DNA of 64,000 nt, taken from assembly GCA_027257055.1 (NCBI GenBank), contig JAPVLO010000232.1, forward strand, positions 3,100,001-3,164,000, written 5' to 3'. Numbering within the stretch: position 1 is the stretch's first letter; each line of letters starts with the position of its first letter. The notes beneath the pieces were generated by a model. It searched no databases. It was not told the DNA's origin and saw only the letters and a program-made list of their open reading frames with translations. The translations under genes and the position numbers were made by a program. Positions 11,780-25,155 of this stretch are shown piece after piece. This stretch comes from Cephalopachus bancanus (taxonomy: Eukaryota > Chordata > Mammalia > Primates > Tarsiidae).

Positions 11780-12030
11780 GAATCTATGCTATGTGGCTTA
11801 GAGGAATGAGGGCTGAGACTGCTATGGTTCAAACCCCGGTTCTACCACTCAAGTTCGACCTAGGATAAGTACTTGCTAAGGCTGTGCCTCACTCTACTGT
11901 CCAGGATAACCATGCCTAGACAGCAGGAAAGGTTGAGTGGAATAACTCAGCACTGCAGTGCAGGGAATAAACACGATGCCTCATTTTGAATGGCTAGGTA
12001 GGATCATTAGCATTGGCAGTTACAGGGAGA
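11780..12030 (+). repeat. MIR SINE relic
   Basis: Seen as 'gctatggttcaaaccccggt', 'tctaccactcaagttcgacc' and 'ggctgtgcctcactctactg', in MIR order on the plus strand. Confidence 0.75.
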
Positions 12031-12359
12031 ATCACGGGTACATTTTCACCTGATAAGGAATTAAAAAAAAAAAAAATTCGCCAGACTTGTAGTGTCTATT
12101 TCCTGTTCCTTTAGGAGAAAAAGGATCACAGTCAGTCTTGAAATCAGAGTGTCATTTGAACTCAACATAGAACGATCTGATAACAAAGTATAGATCAAAA
12201 TAAGCACCGTCTGCTAGGCTTGGCAAGCCAGACACTATTTAAAAAGCAAACCTGGCACTTTCTGAAAAGACAGTGAAGAATACACTTGGGCAATAAATGG
12301 CATGGAGTCAATGCAAGTTCAGCAGGACACACCAGAAGTCTGTCCCCCAGATACATGAC

Positions 12360-12690
12360 ATTATTACCATATGCAATGACATGCAGGGCTCACTCATTCA
12401 GGTCCCTGTTCAAGTGGCATCAATTCAGAGTTCTCCCTACATAAAATGGCACCCCCATGCTACCCCCCCATACACACTCTCATTTTCTCCCGTCTCACCA
12501 TGAATCATTTTTCTTCCTAGAACTCCACCCCACCTGACATAAAATTTGTTACTACTGTATTGCATTAACATATTGTTGGCTCTGAGGAACCAGCAAAACC
12601 AGTCTGTTTTGCTCTCTGCTCTAGCTCCATAACCTAAAAGTCTGCCACACTGTAGGCTCTGGATAGATATTTATGAATTGAACAGATAAT
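12360..12690 (+). repeat. L2 LINE fragment, 3' end
   Basis: Follows the L2 3' end: 'tccctgttcaagtggcatca', a C/T-rich stretch, 'ccacactgtaggctctggat' and a final 'atatttatgaattgaac'. Confidence 0.75.
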
Positions 12691-14972
12691 GGTGCCAAAT
12701 AAAGGAGAAAAAAATAAAAAGACATTTGGCAAAAGTCCTAAATTGGTAGTAACAGGGGTATGAAATTGTACATAAAAATTAATAAAAATATTATTAAAGT
12801 TAAAGTTCCTTTATCAAACTTCAAAAGTCCAAGAAAATTATTTAAAAGTATTCTAAATTACAGATAGAACCACGAAATTGGAGAACAGTTATTCCTGAAT
12901 GCAACAAAAGGTACAGGGGAACATTTACTGTAGGCTTATAAGAATATGGATTTTAAAATTTTTCTTTTGCTTGCTGATGGTGAACTGAAATTAATTAGTA
13001 CAAACACTTCACTCTCTTAAAATGTCCACAGAGGAATTTATTACTAGAAATACATTCAAGTTAATATTTCAGCTACTTAAAATACCATATAATGAACATA
13101 TAGTATTTTATTGTCACTACTAGTTTTAGGGTAAATGATGAGTATAAGGCAGAAAGAATATTCACCTGTCTTGCTATGTGGATAAACTTTCAGAAAAGTC
13201 ATTTTCTCAAAAGAAAAAGGATTTTCTTTGGATAATGGGGGGAGGTAGAGAGTTACCAGAAAGAACATTGCAAAAATTGGGCCATGGGAAGTTTTTTGGC
13301 TACAGTATAGGAGTTCATGGTAGTGAGCTGGCAGGGATTTTTGCCATACTTTGTACCACAGAGAAAATGACAAAGAGAAACAATTTAAAACAGTTGCTTA
13401 TGACTTCATCTTTACACTGTAGCAAAGTCAAATAAAAAACACATTCACCCACAATTGAGGTATGAGGTTTAATCCTTATAATGCCCAAAATTTATATTGT
13501 AACAATTGCTTACTTTAGTCATGAAAGTACAGTTTGATGTAAGGGATTAAAAATACAAGATCTGCAAATATAAAAGATGATTTAAGGGCCTAAAAAATAA
13601 TAGCCAGCATTTGTTTCTTAAGTAGAAGCAGTAAAGTCAATAGGAAGCTGTGGGAGAAACATGAAAATGAACTTAAATTGTAAGAGAAAAAAATATCAGA
13701 GGTATATACAAATAGATCTTTGAAAGGTTTTTGCTTGGTGACTTTCTTTTTAGACTCAAGTATTTAGTAAATTAATTTTAATGAAATTAAAATTTTAATG
13801 AGATTAGGCATTCTCTAAACTCAGAATCCTTTTGAGGAATTTAATCATAAAAGGTACGTTCTTAAAAAAGGTAATACCACCCATTGTGAAGTTTTTCTGA
13901 GCTGGCCAACAAGGTGCTGAGCCCCTACATTTATAATTAGAACTGTGGTGATGTCGCTCTTCCGTAAGTACTTTGAGTAGACGCTTGCAATAAGGCACAC
14001 AAAATGATGAGACTGGCCAGAATTCAGTCTGACCCAGTACGTTTTTCTGTAGAAATGAAATTGACAACACTGTTATCAATATACTACCAGTATTTTCCTG
14101 AAGCTGTGACCCCAGATTTGTTTTCTGAGTCTCAGGAATACAACCCAAAATAAAATCCTCATTTTTAAAGAAAAGCCCCTTTACCCAAGATTCTCCTGAA
14201 CTGTGAACCCCACCCTGAGGAGCGCAGTGGCTGCCAGGGAGGAACACAGATGTCTCCCCCACATCACCCAGCTCCTTCCTCACCACCCAGTGGCCTGTCT
14301 CACCGAGCTCTCATGCTTGCTCCTTCTAGTCTATTCCACGTGATCAGATAAAATGAAAGATGACAAATACAACCTATGCTGTGATTATTTGATGTCTAAA
14401 AAACAAAAAACTGCAATACCAGCCCCCAAACCTGGAAGAAGCAAATCCTTGTTCTACATTGCTGACTTAAATCAGACACTTCTGATGGAAGATGAGGACA
14501 AAAAAAAAAAACCTCCTGCCAACATGCTCCCGGGTAAGAGCTCAGGCCAACAGCAGAGGGCGCTGAGGAGCCTGTCCTCCCAATTTGAGGTCACCAGCCC
14601 CATCCCACACACGCCCCAGCCCTTCCTGAGCTCTAGCCGCGAACCACCAACCCCTGACCCTGGTTTTGTCCCCTTGGGGTGCCTAGTTCTTTGTCTGGAA
14701 TACCAAACCAACCATTTTGAATGTGCAAAAGTGAAACCTCCACTGCCACTGTCTTCCACCACCCGTTAACTAGGATGGTTCAATTAAATGGACAAGGATT
14801 GTAACTGGCCTCTGCTCAGAAGATGCAAGATTATGGAAAGGCCCAGACTTGCATGCCCTGAAGTATTAGACTACTATCTCTGATACATACACCCTGCCAA
14901 ACTTGACGGGAAATATATGCAAGAGAACTCCCATTGTATCAAGTAAGATGATGTGCATTAAAGAGTTCTGAA
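12691..14972. other. Intronic sequence, no recognised feature
   Basis: About 2.3 kb, A/T-rich up to 13800 and richer in G/C from 14200 to 14770. A 138-codon plus frame (14353-14769) and a 160-codon minus frame (13804-14286) are the longest here. Neither shows a known domain or good flanking splice sites. Confidence 0.55.
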
Positions 14973-15274
14973 GGCCGGGCTCAGTGGCTCAGCCTGTAAT
15001 CCCGTGCCTTGGGAGGCTGAGGTGAGTGGACTGCCTGAGCCTGTGTGTTCGAGACCCACCTGGGCAACTTGGCGAGACCTCATCTCTACAATAAATCAAA
15101 AACTTAGCCGGGCGTGGTAGCGCGTGCCTGTAGTTCCAGCTACTTGGAAGGCTGAGGCGGAAGGATCACCAGAGTCCAGCAGGCCGAGGCTGCGGTGGCC
15201 GGGAGCGGCCACTGCACTCCAGTCTGGGTGACAGAGTGAGACTCCAATTCAAAACAAAAAAAAAGAGTTCTGAA
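14973..15274 (+). mobile_element. Full-length young Alu of the local subfamily
   Basis: Starts ggccgggctcagtggctcag and ends in an A-tail, with target-site duplications aaagagttctgaa at 14960-14972 and 15262-15274. Subfamily marks are 'ggctcagcctgtaatcccg', 'ctacaataaatcaaaa' and 'gccgggagcggccactgcac'. Its sequence is close to the copy at 52578. Confidence 0.95.
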
Positions 15275-15340
15275 GAATCCGGAAGACTGTGTAGGTTTAA
15301 AAAATTATTATGTCTATATCACAAAAACAGTTCTACAGTT

Positions 15341-15466
15341 AAGCCAATGATTCCATTACCTCAGACAAAATTCAGTGTAATACTTCAACATAACAACAAC
15401 AAAAAAAAGCCAATGATTCCATTACCTCAGACAAAATTCAGTGTAACACTTCAACATAACAAAACA
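15341..15466. repeat. 66-bp tandem duplication
   Basis: Two adjacent copies starting aagccaatgattccattacc (15341 and 15407) differ by roughly one substitution plus small A/C-run changes. The near identity points to a recent event. Confidence 0.93.
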
Positions 15467-15634
15467 CTAAGTATCTCACATGGAATTCAATCTGTGTTCC
15501 CACCCCTCTACTGTATTCTTCCAGGCCTCCTCCTCCCCCTAAGAAGCTCCCTCCAACAGCTGTGTGAGTATCAACCTCCCAGATACCAGTGCTGCTGATA
15601 ACAGATGTTCATCCCAATTTAGTACACATATAAA

Positions 15635-15800
15635 TTCACATATAATATTTTATTTCATCTCTCCACCCCTAAGGAAGTGTGTTCTCAGGGACACTTTACA
15701 GACAGGGATCTGAGGTCAATTGGGTTCCATAATTTGGCCAAGGACAAATAGCTGAGAAGTAGGAGACTTGCCCTACAAATCCACATCACTTTGTGCTTGG
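15635..15800 (-). repeat. MIR SINE relic, reverse orientation
   Basis: Contains 'ctttacagacagggatctga' and 'ttggccaaggacaaatagct', the reverse-complement MIR core. Confidence 0.65.
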
Positions 15801-17904
15801 AGGGCCACCCCATCACAAATCAACCCCAAGACCCTATGTAGACAAATACTTGTTCACTTGCCTGGAGTCTATTTGACAAGATGGCGACAAGGTCAACATG
15901 GCTGCTATTCCCTTTGCCAGCAACATGCAACCAATTGGCAAGCCTCTAGCTTTCTGTTTCCTCCCTGTGTGAAAAAATAATACTGCTATACTAGATGAAT
16001 GTGAAAGGTCCATGAAGCAGTAACCTTTTGTATGTCTACAAAATGTTCCATTTCATTAACATATTATCCAGGTTGTTGTATCAATATTGGTTTTAATCAT
16101 CAGTCAGGATAGACTTAAAACACTAGCAATCTCGTTTCATTGTCTGGCAAGGCTTGGAACACAGAATTTCATCAAAATAACTGCTTCCATTTGCCTATTT
16201 CTAAAGTAATATTCATTCAGACACTATCTTTTACATAATTACTCTTAAATAGCTACAGTACAACAGATCTTTCTGTAAATTTAGTTACTTTACATAACTT
16301 GAACTTCTATTTAGACTAAAATACTTAGCCTTCTGTCTTTCTGGCATTAATCTTTCAGGAAATGAGTTCAAGGTCAAATTCAGATGATATATAATTTTTT
16401 AATGTACGCAGCAATGAAATGGCAGTCCCTGTCTTTAATTACATACTATTGAATTTTAACAAACAGTTCTAGGGATGTCTCACATTTCTACAGTTTAGAA
16501 CAACTACACAAAGAGAGAATAGACAGTTCACGATTGTATTACTTCTCTTGAACTACTGAAGTACTCATGTGTAGTTCTTGTTACATGTTCATTTAATGAC
16601 AGTAAAGATAAAGACAAGCAGATCTTCTCAACACAGGCGATGCCTACCCAAGGAGACAGCTGAGGCTGCTTTCTCTCAGTCGCATGCTGCTCTACTCCCC
16701 TGCCTCACACTGTACGCAGGCAAGGTAGAGACTTATGTTATGGTTAAGCTCTAGAAACCTTAATGTGAGGAAGAGGTAACAGGCAAGGAGAGGAGTGACA
16801 AGATACTGGGGGGAACTGTGTCTGCCATTGTCACTCTGCGCATCGCAGATACTACCATGAATAATAGCTGGCCATATGCTGGGTGCTCAGCGTCCCATGA
16901 GAGGGGATACCCAACACGGGCAGAGGACTCTTCAGAGAGAAAGCATGCCTGAGGGGTTCTTCGCATGGAATACTAAAGATAGATGAGAGCTGCCATCACA
17001 GAAGGTTAAAGGCTGGAGTGGCTTAAGGAGAGTTAACCAAATGGCATGTTTACTGAGATTCATTAATCATTAATTCATTAGTTAATTCTGAGGCAGAGTC
17101 TTAGGAAGTTGATGTTCAAATAATCCTAGAATAGGAGAACATCTCTGGCCTGAAACTACAGAGCTTCAACAAGAGTGCATTAGGTCTTGGAAGAAAGCGA
17201 CGGTGAGTTCCTATTTGTGTGGCTATAACCTAAATGTTCAGGAAGTCTGTGTCCGAGATTACACAATTCAGACAGCAGGCAAGCAGGTAGGCAGGCTGCT
17301 GCGGGCACCGCGCCTCCAGGCCACTCTGAGGGCTGCTGGCTGCATCACATTCGGCTTCAGTAGAGTTCCCCAAGCTGACTTCGCTTGGCTTGTGACTCTA
17401 ACTTCTGGTTATTGTCCCCGCAGTATTTTCAGGACCAACTTCCCTTCTCTCCCCGCCCCAGAGAAACCAGGCTTGACTCACAGATCCTTTGGTTTCATCA
17501 CCTTCAGCACCTCTCCTACCAAGTCAGCCCACAAACAACAGCCATGTTCATTATTTGTACCTCATCATGCTCTATAATAAAGCTGGCAGAACCCACCCCC
17601 ACTCCCATTAAAAACAAAGCTGATTTAATTGATCTTTAATGTAAACATGACCCTCTAAGATGTAAGACAATGAGTGCTTAGCTTGTAAAAGAAACCAAGT
17701 ACAAATGTTGCTAAGGGAAAAATAGCTGAGAACCTGTTACTTGATTCCAGCGGCTCTAAACAAAACATGTCCTGTAAATATGTCCTCTAAACAAAACATG
17801 ACCAAAAGTCTTTCTAAAAGGGAGAAGGTGAGAAGGGGTGAGAACTGCATGAGAAACGTGCCTCCTGTAAACCTGACAGGCCCCCACAGGTCACACAGGA
17901 GAGG
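15801..17904. other. Intronic sequence, no recognised feature
   Basis: About 2.1 kb with no nameable repeat. The 124-codon plus frame at 17203-17577 lies in a locally G/C-richer patch and shows no domain. Confidence 0.55.
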
Positions 17905-18120
17905 CCATCAGTGAGGAGGGAGACCCAGGCCTGACTGCACCAGCTTGGAGCCCAGGGCAAGTGACTCAAAGTCTCTGAGCCTCAACAACAAAACCAACAA
18001 GTGGCTCGGGAAGGAAGAGAGAAAATACCTTCCCCTGAAGATTTACTCTGGGGATGAAATACAGTACTGTGTTAACTCCTTACAAGCACTGCTTGGCTTA
18101 CAATAATCCATCGATAGGTG
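17905..18120 (+). repeat. MIR SINE relic
   Basis: Contains 'agggcaagtgactcaaagtc', 'tctctgagcctcaacaacaa' and 'gggatgaaatacagtactgt' in MIR order. Confidence 0.65.
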
Positions 18121-18574
18121 GTAACTGTCGCAATGATGACACGGATGATACTGACATGACATTGCACTCCTTAGCCAACAACCTTCTAACAAAAAGGATG
18201 TGCACAAAGCACAGTACCCTGGTACACGTTCACCAAAGCCATGTTCTGAGCTAATACATGAAGCTGGGCCTTCTCTTTAGAATAGGGCTTATGGATAAAA
18301 CTGATATCATCACCATCACCCCTCGTCATGTAAAAGTAATGAATAAGAATGTCACAGGCAATATGATTTAATGTATTTCAAAGCTTTGCTGGAAGAGTAG
18401 TGAATGCACTGGTTTATTTAATTTTATGTAAATAAGACATGCTATTGTATTAACAGCAGGAGTCAGCATGACTGGAGCAGAGACCCTCACCACACCTTGG
18501 GAAACCTACGGGAGAAGGTGTGACCTGGAAGACACACCTCAAAACTAAATATGCCACCTGCGACTTGCTGAGAA
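18121..18574. other. Intronic sequence, no recognised feature
   Basis: Nothing that I can name. Confidence 0.5.
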
Positions 18575-18715
18575 CACCTTCATTCATGCATTCAACACAT
18601 ATTTACCAAACTCCTACTAAGTGCCAAGCACTGGGCTAGGTGCCGGGGATGCAGCCAGGACCAGACAGGGTGCCCGTTCTCATGAGCTCACATGAACACT
18701 GCAAGCCATGAGTGG
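18575..18715 (-). repeat. L2 LINE 3' end, reverse orientation
   Basis: Well-kept L2 end: 'cattcaacacatatttacca', 'agtgccaagcactgggctag' and 'gtgccggggatgcagc'. Confidence 0.85.
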
Positions 18716-19754
18716 GCAGTGCCGTGGTTGTGGCAGCCTCTCTGACTCTAGTTGTAAACTTTTTCAAAAGGTAAATTAAATTACAGAGCATGTGATTACT
18801 GGCTATCGTCTAACTCATTCTCTAGACACTAGACAGGCAAACCTCACTGCCACCTGACAAAGTAACAGCGAGTACTATACACTCTTTCTGAAGAGTCACA
18901 GAAAACTTAAGGCTCAGAAAGAATAGAAGCTGTTGATACATCTTTCTCTTGGTGACTTCAGCTCTCAATACTGGCAACAGTGGAAAGACGTTTGAAGACT
19001 CACAGAGGCAATTAAATATGTGTTCGATGTGATTACTGTCCTATCTCATCTCGGGAAAAGAGAAGACAATTCCTATTTAGACCTTGATGCTTGTTGGCAT
19101 CTTGATGAGCCCCCATACCTGATTCTCCGGGTAAGGATGTACAGTCCTTGGGTTAAGGGAAATGATTCTGAATCTTGACACGGGAAGGTTCAAGAGAAAC
19201 CCACTACCCATCGCTCCCAATTTGGGAAGGCTGAAAAAATGCACACTTTGAGTTGGGCATGGGTGCACAAATATAAACATGAGACATCTGTTTAGGCTCC
19301 TGCTTTCTCAAAGACTCATAGAGAAACTAAGGCTTATTAGGAGAATTCAGAATGGGAGAGGACACCTACTCTCAGACAGGGTCCTTTGTCCTGCCCACCC
19401 TTGTGCAACACAATGCAGAGCAAGCTCACCTGGAACATGCAAATTGCAAATTCCACCCATAAAATCATATGGCTGCTCAATCTTTACATCCTAGGATGAA
19501 AGCAAAGAAGGACTCAAAAATGTGGGAACTGGCGCTCTGCAGGACACACACATCTCTGGGGATACGCTGGGATGAATTCAAGAACGCTTCTTGAAAAAGA
19601 TTACACAGTTTGGGTATAATGCTGAATCATGGCGTGCTCATCTTGGAAGCTCTGAGAGTACACAAACTCTGAGAAGGCTTGTAGAAAAGGAATCTGTTCA
19701 ACTTCAGGAAACCTAACATTCCTCAAAATTATTTGGCCAGAGAACTCGCTCAAT
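18716..19754. other. Intronic sequence, no recognised feature
   Basis: About 1 kb with no nameable repeat or exon. Confidence 0.5.
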
Positions 19755-19870
19755 TCCCTGACAAACACATTAATTTAACATTTATTTAGTGCCTATTATG
19801 TGTCAGACACAATCACAGTGATCAAAGGAGAAATAGCTCTGGTCTTCACGAAGCGTACACATTTAATGTT
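19755..19870 (-). repeat. L2 LINE 3' end, reverse orientation
   Basis: Contains 'aacatttatttagtgcctat' and 'tatgtgtcagacacaatcac', a worn L2 end. Confidence 0.75.
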
Positions 19871-19959
19871 TATTTCCAAAGAGAACTGTTTGAGGCAAAC
19901 CAATGCATTGGGCATTGGGTCTTTAATAATGTAACCTGATGGAGCTCTCCAGTCCAGCA

Positions 19960-20215
19960 AATGTCCCTCTAAATTCCATGATCTTTAGGCCCTTAAGGGA
20001 CAAAGGTAGCAGATATTCTTTACGAAACACTTCTGCTCTGGAAAATGGTCTGGCACGCCCCCCCCCCATAGATCCTCTGTGTCTGTACCAGACACCAGTG
20101 GGTTTTTGCATCACTTGCATTCATCACTTTATCTCTGAACAGTGCCTGGCTCACTGTAGGAGATTAAAAAATGGGTTTTTGAATGAATGATGAATGCCAA
20201 AGACTACCTCTAGCC
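19960..20215 (+). repeat. L2 LINE 3' end, plus orientation
   Basis: Ends with 'acagtgcctggctcactgta' and 'tttttgaatgaatgatgaat', the L2 terminus. It lies tail-to-tail with the reverse L2 at 19755-19870. Confidence 0.75.
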
Positions 20216-23164
20216 CCCTCAAATTCTGATAAGAATGACCAAGGTTCAAATCCTGTCTTAGTTTCTGTAGCCAAATAGGATTTTGGCTCCCTTCATGAAA
20301 CACTGACCCTACTGTGCCAACCTGCTTCATACGCCAATTCCAATGTGGTCACTTCTTATTGATGATGCCATGGGCTAATGTCATTTGAAAATGTTTTAAT
20401 GATCAAGTATATCTTTCTAACTGGAGCTAATGTGTTGAAATGCAACCCCTTTGAGAGGCACAGCTGTCTCGTGATCTGAACATAAAATTGGGACTAAAGA
20501 GCACTTTCTAACACGAGCCTTGCAATTTCCTTCAAAAAATCTAATATTCATGTATTTTAATTTTTCAGTCAGTAAAATAGAGAAATAAGCATCGACTGGC
20601 CTGCCTAAATGGAGTACATTTGAAATGTATAAATAAACAAGACATCAAGAAAGAAAACAATCACTAACTTTGAAATTACATGTGAAGAAAATCCAAGGGC
20701 TTCTGTCCCTTCTCTGCCTCATACACAGGAAACACAGGATGACTTCCTGACTGCAACACTCTTACCAATAGCATGGAAAGATCGGGTGTCATTAATTGTT
20801 TTTTCAAATACAGCAGCCCACTGGGCCTCCCCAAAATGTATGGAATCTATAAAAGTGGAATTAACTTTCCCTGGATCTTATCATGCTCCATTTTGTAGCC
20901 TAGCTTCACACATTCGAGTGGCATACCATTTTTAAAAACCATTGGGGTAAACAGAACCTAATGATTTCATAGTGTGGTCTTTCAAGGTAAGGAGATGTGA
21001 AGAGTTGAGAAAGCAGGCAACCCATCTTGTCGGCATCTCAACCTCATGATCATTACAAGCACTCACAGAAAGGCAATACCGGCTTTAAAGCTGAACTGTA
21101 TATTATCTCTTTCTCAGAGTCCTGGGGCTATCACTGCAAAGCACAGTGGTCCATTCTAAGCTCTGAATAGAGAAAAGGAAGAGATCATTAAATTATAATT
21201 TCCATGCACAATTGGTACAAGTATTTCCTACCAACAGGATTAATATGAAAGTAAGATCCCAGAATAAAGCTGCTCAGCACAGAGGATGGCAGTTTAGTGT
21301 CTTGTAAATTTGATTTCACTGAAAGCCCTGACACATCATAATAGTGAAATCCTATTTACTGTAGCAGGCAGGATGGATAATGCTATTTAATACCCAGTGT
21401 ACTGTGTGCTGGAGTTCACGGCTTTGGACTCCATGTTCTCATCTTACCTTAAGGTTAATACTTTTTGACAGCCTACATGGTAAATAGAGCCCCAAATTAA
21501 GTGCTGATCCCATGATTTACAAATCTTTCCTCTAAAGTTAGACATTGAAAAACTGGCTCCAGTTAAGGGGATCATTTCACCTGGATGCACTTTTAACAGC
21601 TCATCCCAGAAAAAATTTTTAGACTCATATCCCTAAAGCCAGATTAAGAAAGCAATTCAAGGTTATCTAAACCACATTTCCCATTATAAATTTCAGAGAG
21701 GTTAACAGAAAAGCCAACACATTTCGAGGATTTGTTGAATAATGAATTGAGGGATAAGACCCCATACCCACTATACTGTATTGATTTCCCCCCCCCAAGA
21801 GAACAAAACAAAACATAACAAAACAAAACAAAAGCCCATCTTGCTGGCTACTTTTGGTATAGCTGTAATAATACACTTCCTTTAGAAAGCAGGTAAAGAG
21901 TGTAAAATGGTTCAGTTTTTGCACCTAAATTACAAATAACTGTGTCAATTATGTTAACAAAAGATAAAGTGATACTGGGCCTTATTAATTTTTTTACCCA
22001 ACAATTAACATCTAAGTACATTTACTTGCACTATCATTACTTGTTAATGATAAAAAATTGAGAATAACTCAATGTACATGCACCAAGTCACTTTACTGAA
22101 ACCTCTGTTGCTTGTAATGACTTTACAATTAAAAGTGACAATGACTTCCATTGTCTTTAACATCCAAACTCATGGACCAGAGAACCTCATCTGTTTCTGC
22201 AACTCTCAGTAACTACAGAAACCACAGGGAATCTGCCCTGATTCCAACATGAATGAGGAAGCCAGTACAAAATTTCCAAGTTTCAAAGGAATAATGTATC
22301 TCTCCAGGTTGATAAGTACAAACTAGCATAACCTACACAGGCATATTTACCAGAAAGTTATGCTTTTAACTATTGTGTTAAATTTGCTATATCACAGTGT
22401 GTGGTAAAATGACTTACCCATATGACCTAAAATAATAGACCACTGTTTATAAAGCATTTTTGGAGGAAAACATCAATGGGTTTTTTAATCCTATAAGCAA
22501 AATCTATGAGGTTATCTCCCTACCTTCCCAAAAGAATTGTTTATATTTGAGTACTTGAGATGTCAGTAGTCTAATTGTGATTCTATCCTGTATTAATCCC
22601 TTGAAAAGGCTGACCCAGCTTCGCTCACTGAAATATTTTACAATGACAGACTTCATCTGATAGTAAAATACACAAACATTTCTTCCCATAAGAAGCACAC
22701 TTGGCGGACAATAACCTGTTATCATTTCTCTTTATTATCATTGCTTGAATTATTTTTCCCCCAAGCCTTGCACAGAGGAACACAGAAACAAAGGTACTAA
22801 TTGACAAAGAAGAAGTCAAGCAATCAAAAGCCAATTAATCATACAGACGAGCCCACCACTTTATGATGCAATAAAAGACATGTCATCTGCCATAAGTGAG
22901 ACTTTTAAAAATTGCTCATTTGATGTAAATGTGGCCTTAGAATTTAATTAGCAACTCTCTCCACAGGTGACAAACCAGTAATGTGCTTTCCTTCTTAATG
23001 GCAATTTGTTGTTCACCATTCTCTTCACATTATTCTCTTTTGCCCAACTTGTACAATTCCCTCTCATTCTTAATTCGATGGGGTTTACTGTGGTATATAT
23101 GCAAATAGCTGCTGAAATCCAGAGGTATCTGTGAACTGGAAGCAATCTATGCCACACCGGCATT
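20216..23164. other. Intronic sequence, mostly A/T-rich
   Basis: About 2.9 kb without a nameable transposon. An (AAAAC)n-type run lies at about 21801-21832. Nothing else is supported. Confidence 0.5.
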
Positions 23165-23345
23165 TATTATTCACCAGGTAAGGGATTCAGAGGTGTCTAA
23201 GACAAACATTCTGCCCTCATGGAACTTCTACTGAATGAGTGGAAAGGCAGTCTTAAGCTAACAAATAATGAATCAACTGATTACAGACCTGGGAGAGTGC
23301 TTTGGAAGAAATAAACAGGCTGATGTGACAGAGAGAGGGTTGAGA
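23165..23345 (-). repeat. L2 LINE 3' part, reverse orientation
   Basis: Contains 'attctgccctcatggaactt', typical of the L2 'ctgccctcatggagctt' segment, then sequence like the region further inside L2. Confidence 0.75.
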
Positions 23346-24614
23346 GTTCTAGTTCCTGATCGTCCTTAGGTTAAAATAACCTATCTCAGAGTTAGGAAAG
23401 AATAACCCAGAGAACAACAAACGCAAAGACCCTGAGTAGGAAGGGATTCTGAAGCACTTGGTAGTTCCTCAACATTGTAAGCACATGATAAATAACAGAC
23501 ATCACGTTCAGAAACAAGGCAGAATCTGTTTGATTATAGGAAAACTAGCTTAACAAAGTACCCTGCCATTCATTACATAGGACAGATAGAACAGTATTTT
23601 TCAAATTGCCACTTTACATACATCTTCATATTTAAGAATGCAAATAAAATTGTAAATGGAGTGATGGGTGTAGGGAGGAGTTCTCAAAAAAAAAAAAAAA
23701 AAAGAGAGGGAAAAAAAAGAAAAGAAAAGCATGCCACACTACTGGGTTGACCTAATCCGAATGTTGCATGTGTCTATAACTAAATTCTCAGCCCTCTTTC
23801 AACTTCTCAAGTCACCAGGGCTTTTATATCTTGCTTCATGCTGACTCAAAGCTCACCATTCTTAGGAACAGAGTGGGTTCTACAGAGCAAAGTAATTCAA
23901 ACTCATAACTGGGAAGTTAGACATGCAAGACACCAAGCTATCAAGATGTGCGAGTCTTCGAGATGTCCTCAAGAGGCAGGGCCTTCACCCTGGAAGACCT
24001 CTGGGAGACTGTGGGATCTGCCCGTCACGTGGGTCTACCTTTTGGCCGTGGTCTTTCCTCTTGCTCCCTCCAATGGGACCAACAGATTCCTGGAAAACAC
24101 ACATTTTCCTGAAGAGCATGCAGAAAATCTAGACTCCACTGAAAAGCTACCAATATGGTTGATCAAAAGAAAAAGAATTGTTTTCTTCCTAGAAGACAGT
24201 AAGAGATGACAATGCTACAGCAATATGATGAAAGTATGAGCAAACGATGACCTCAAAAAAAATTTTAAGCCACCTGAATAACTACAAATGTCTTACTTCA
24301 ATATGAAAGAAGCACAACTAGATATTAAAAGAACTCTTAGGGGTATTGTGCTGTAGTTGCTAGGTAATAAGGCCTTATTTATTCCCTTTTGGTCAAATTT
24401 TCCCAGGAAGTATCAAATCCTGAGGGAGAAAATTAAGCATTTTTAAATACTTAACACTTTTAGGTTATAAGGCAGCATTAATCAAATTATAACATCAGTA
24501 CTTAAAAAGTTTTGTTAGAAGCAAGAAAGAGATAACTTACCACCCAAAGAATGAACACTGTAATCAGCAGGATTTGACTTCTGATGTACAGAATTAACAT
24601 GTCATAAAGATAGT
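23346..24614. other. Intronic sequence with one A-rich tract
   Basis: A purine tract (A18, then gagaggg and AAAAG units) lies at 23685-23730. The rest has no recognised feature. The 123-codon plus frame at 23838-24209 has no identifiable domain. Confidence 0.5.
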
Positions 24615-25155
24615 ACTGGACAGTGGCTAAAAGCTCAGGTGTGCAACTCAGCTCAGATCCACATCTATCAAGTGTTGGCTGCCTATTCTTGGGCAAGCTA
24701 TTTTAAGCCTTACTCTTCCTAAACAATAGGGTGGACAGCCTCAGAGGGTTGCTTTTGAGGATAGAATGAGATAATCTGGTTGAGTGCTGTGGCTCATGCC
24801 TATAATCCCAGCACTTCAGGAGGCCAAGGCAAGAGGATTGCCTGAGCCCAGGGGTTCAAGACCAGCCTGGGTAACTTGGCAAGACCTTGTCTATACAATA
24901 AATCAAAAAATTAGCCAGGTGTGGTGGTGCACGTCTGTGGTTCCAGCTACTTGGAAGATTGAGGCAGAAGGATCACCTGAGCCCAGGAGGTCAAGGCTGC
25001 AGAAGTCATGAGTGTGCCACTGCACTCCAGTCTGGGTGACAGAGTGAGACTCCAACTCAAACACAACACAACACAACAAACAAACAAAAAAACACAGAGA
25101 TAGTCCAAGCAAAGTTCCTGATACAACCTAAATGCTCAATAATTATTATTATTAG
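24615..25155 (+). repeat. MIR SINE split by an Alu
   Basis: The MIR left part ('ttcttgggcaagctatttta', 'aggatagaatgagataatct') ends at 24777. The MIR right part resumes at about 25097 ('agcaaagttcctgatac', 'aaatgctcaataattattat'). The Alu at 24778-25096 sits between them. Confidence 0.82.
24778..25096 (+). mobile_element. Full-length Alu inserted into a MIR
   Basis: A dimeric Alu with the 'ctatacaataaatcaaaaaa' linker, ending in an (ACA)n/(CAAA)n-rich tail. More diverged than the copy at 52578. Possible worn target-site duplication gagata at both ends. Confidence 0.92.

Noticed and set aside
13804..14286. 160-codon minus-strand frame in CHCHD3 sense
   Set aside because: Does not match any part of MIC19 or another protein I know, and its ends are not splice-like.
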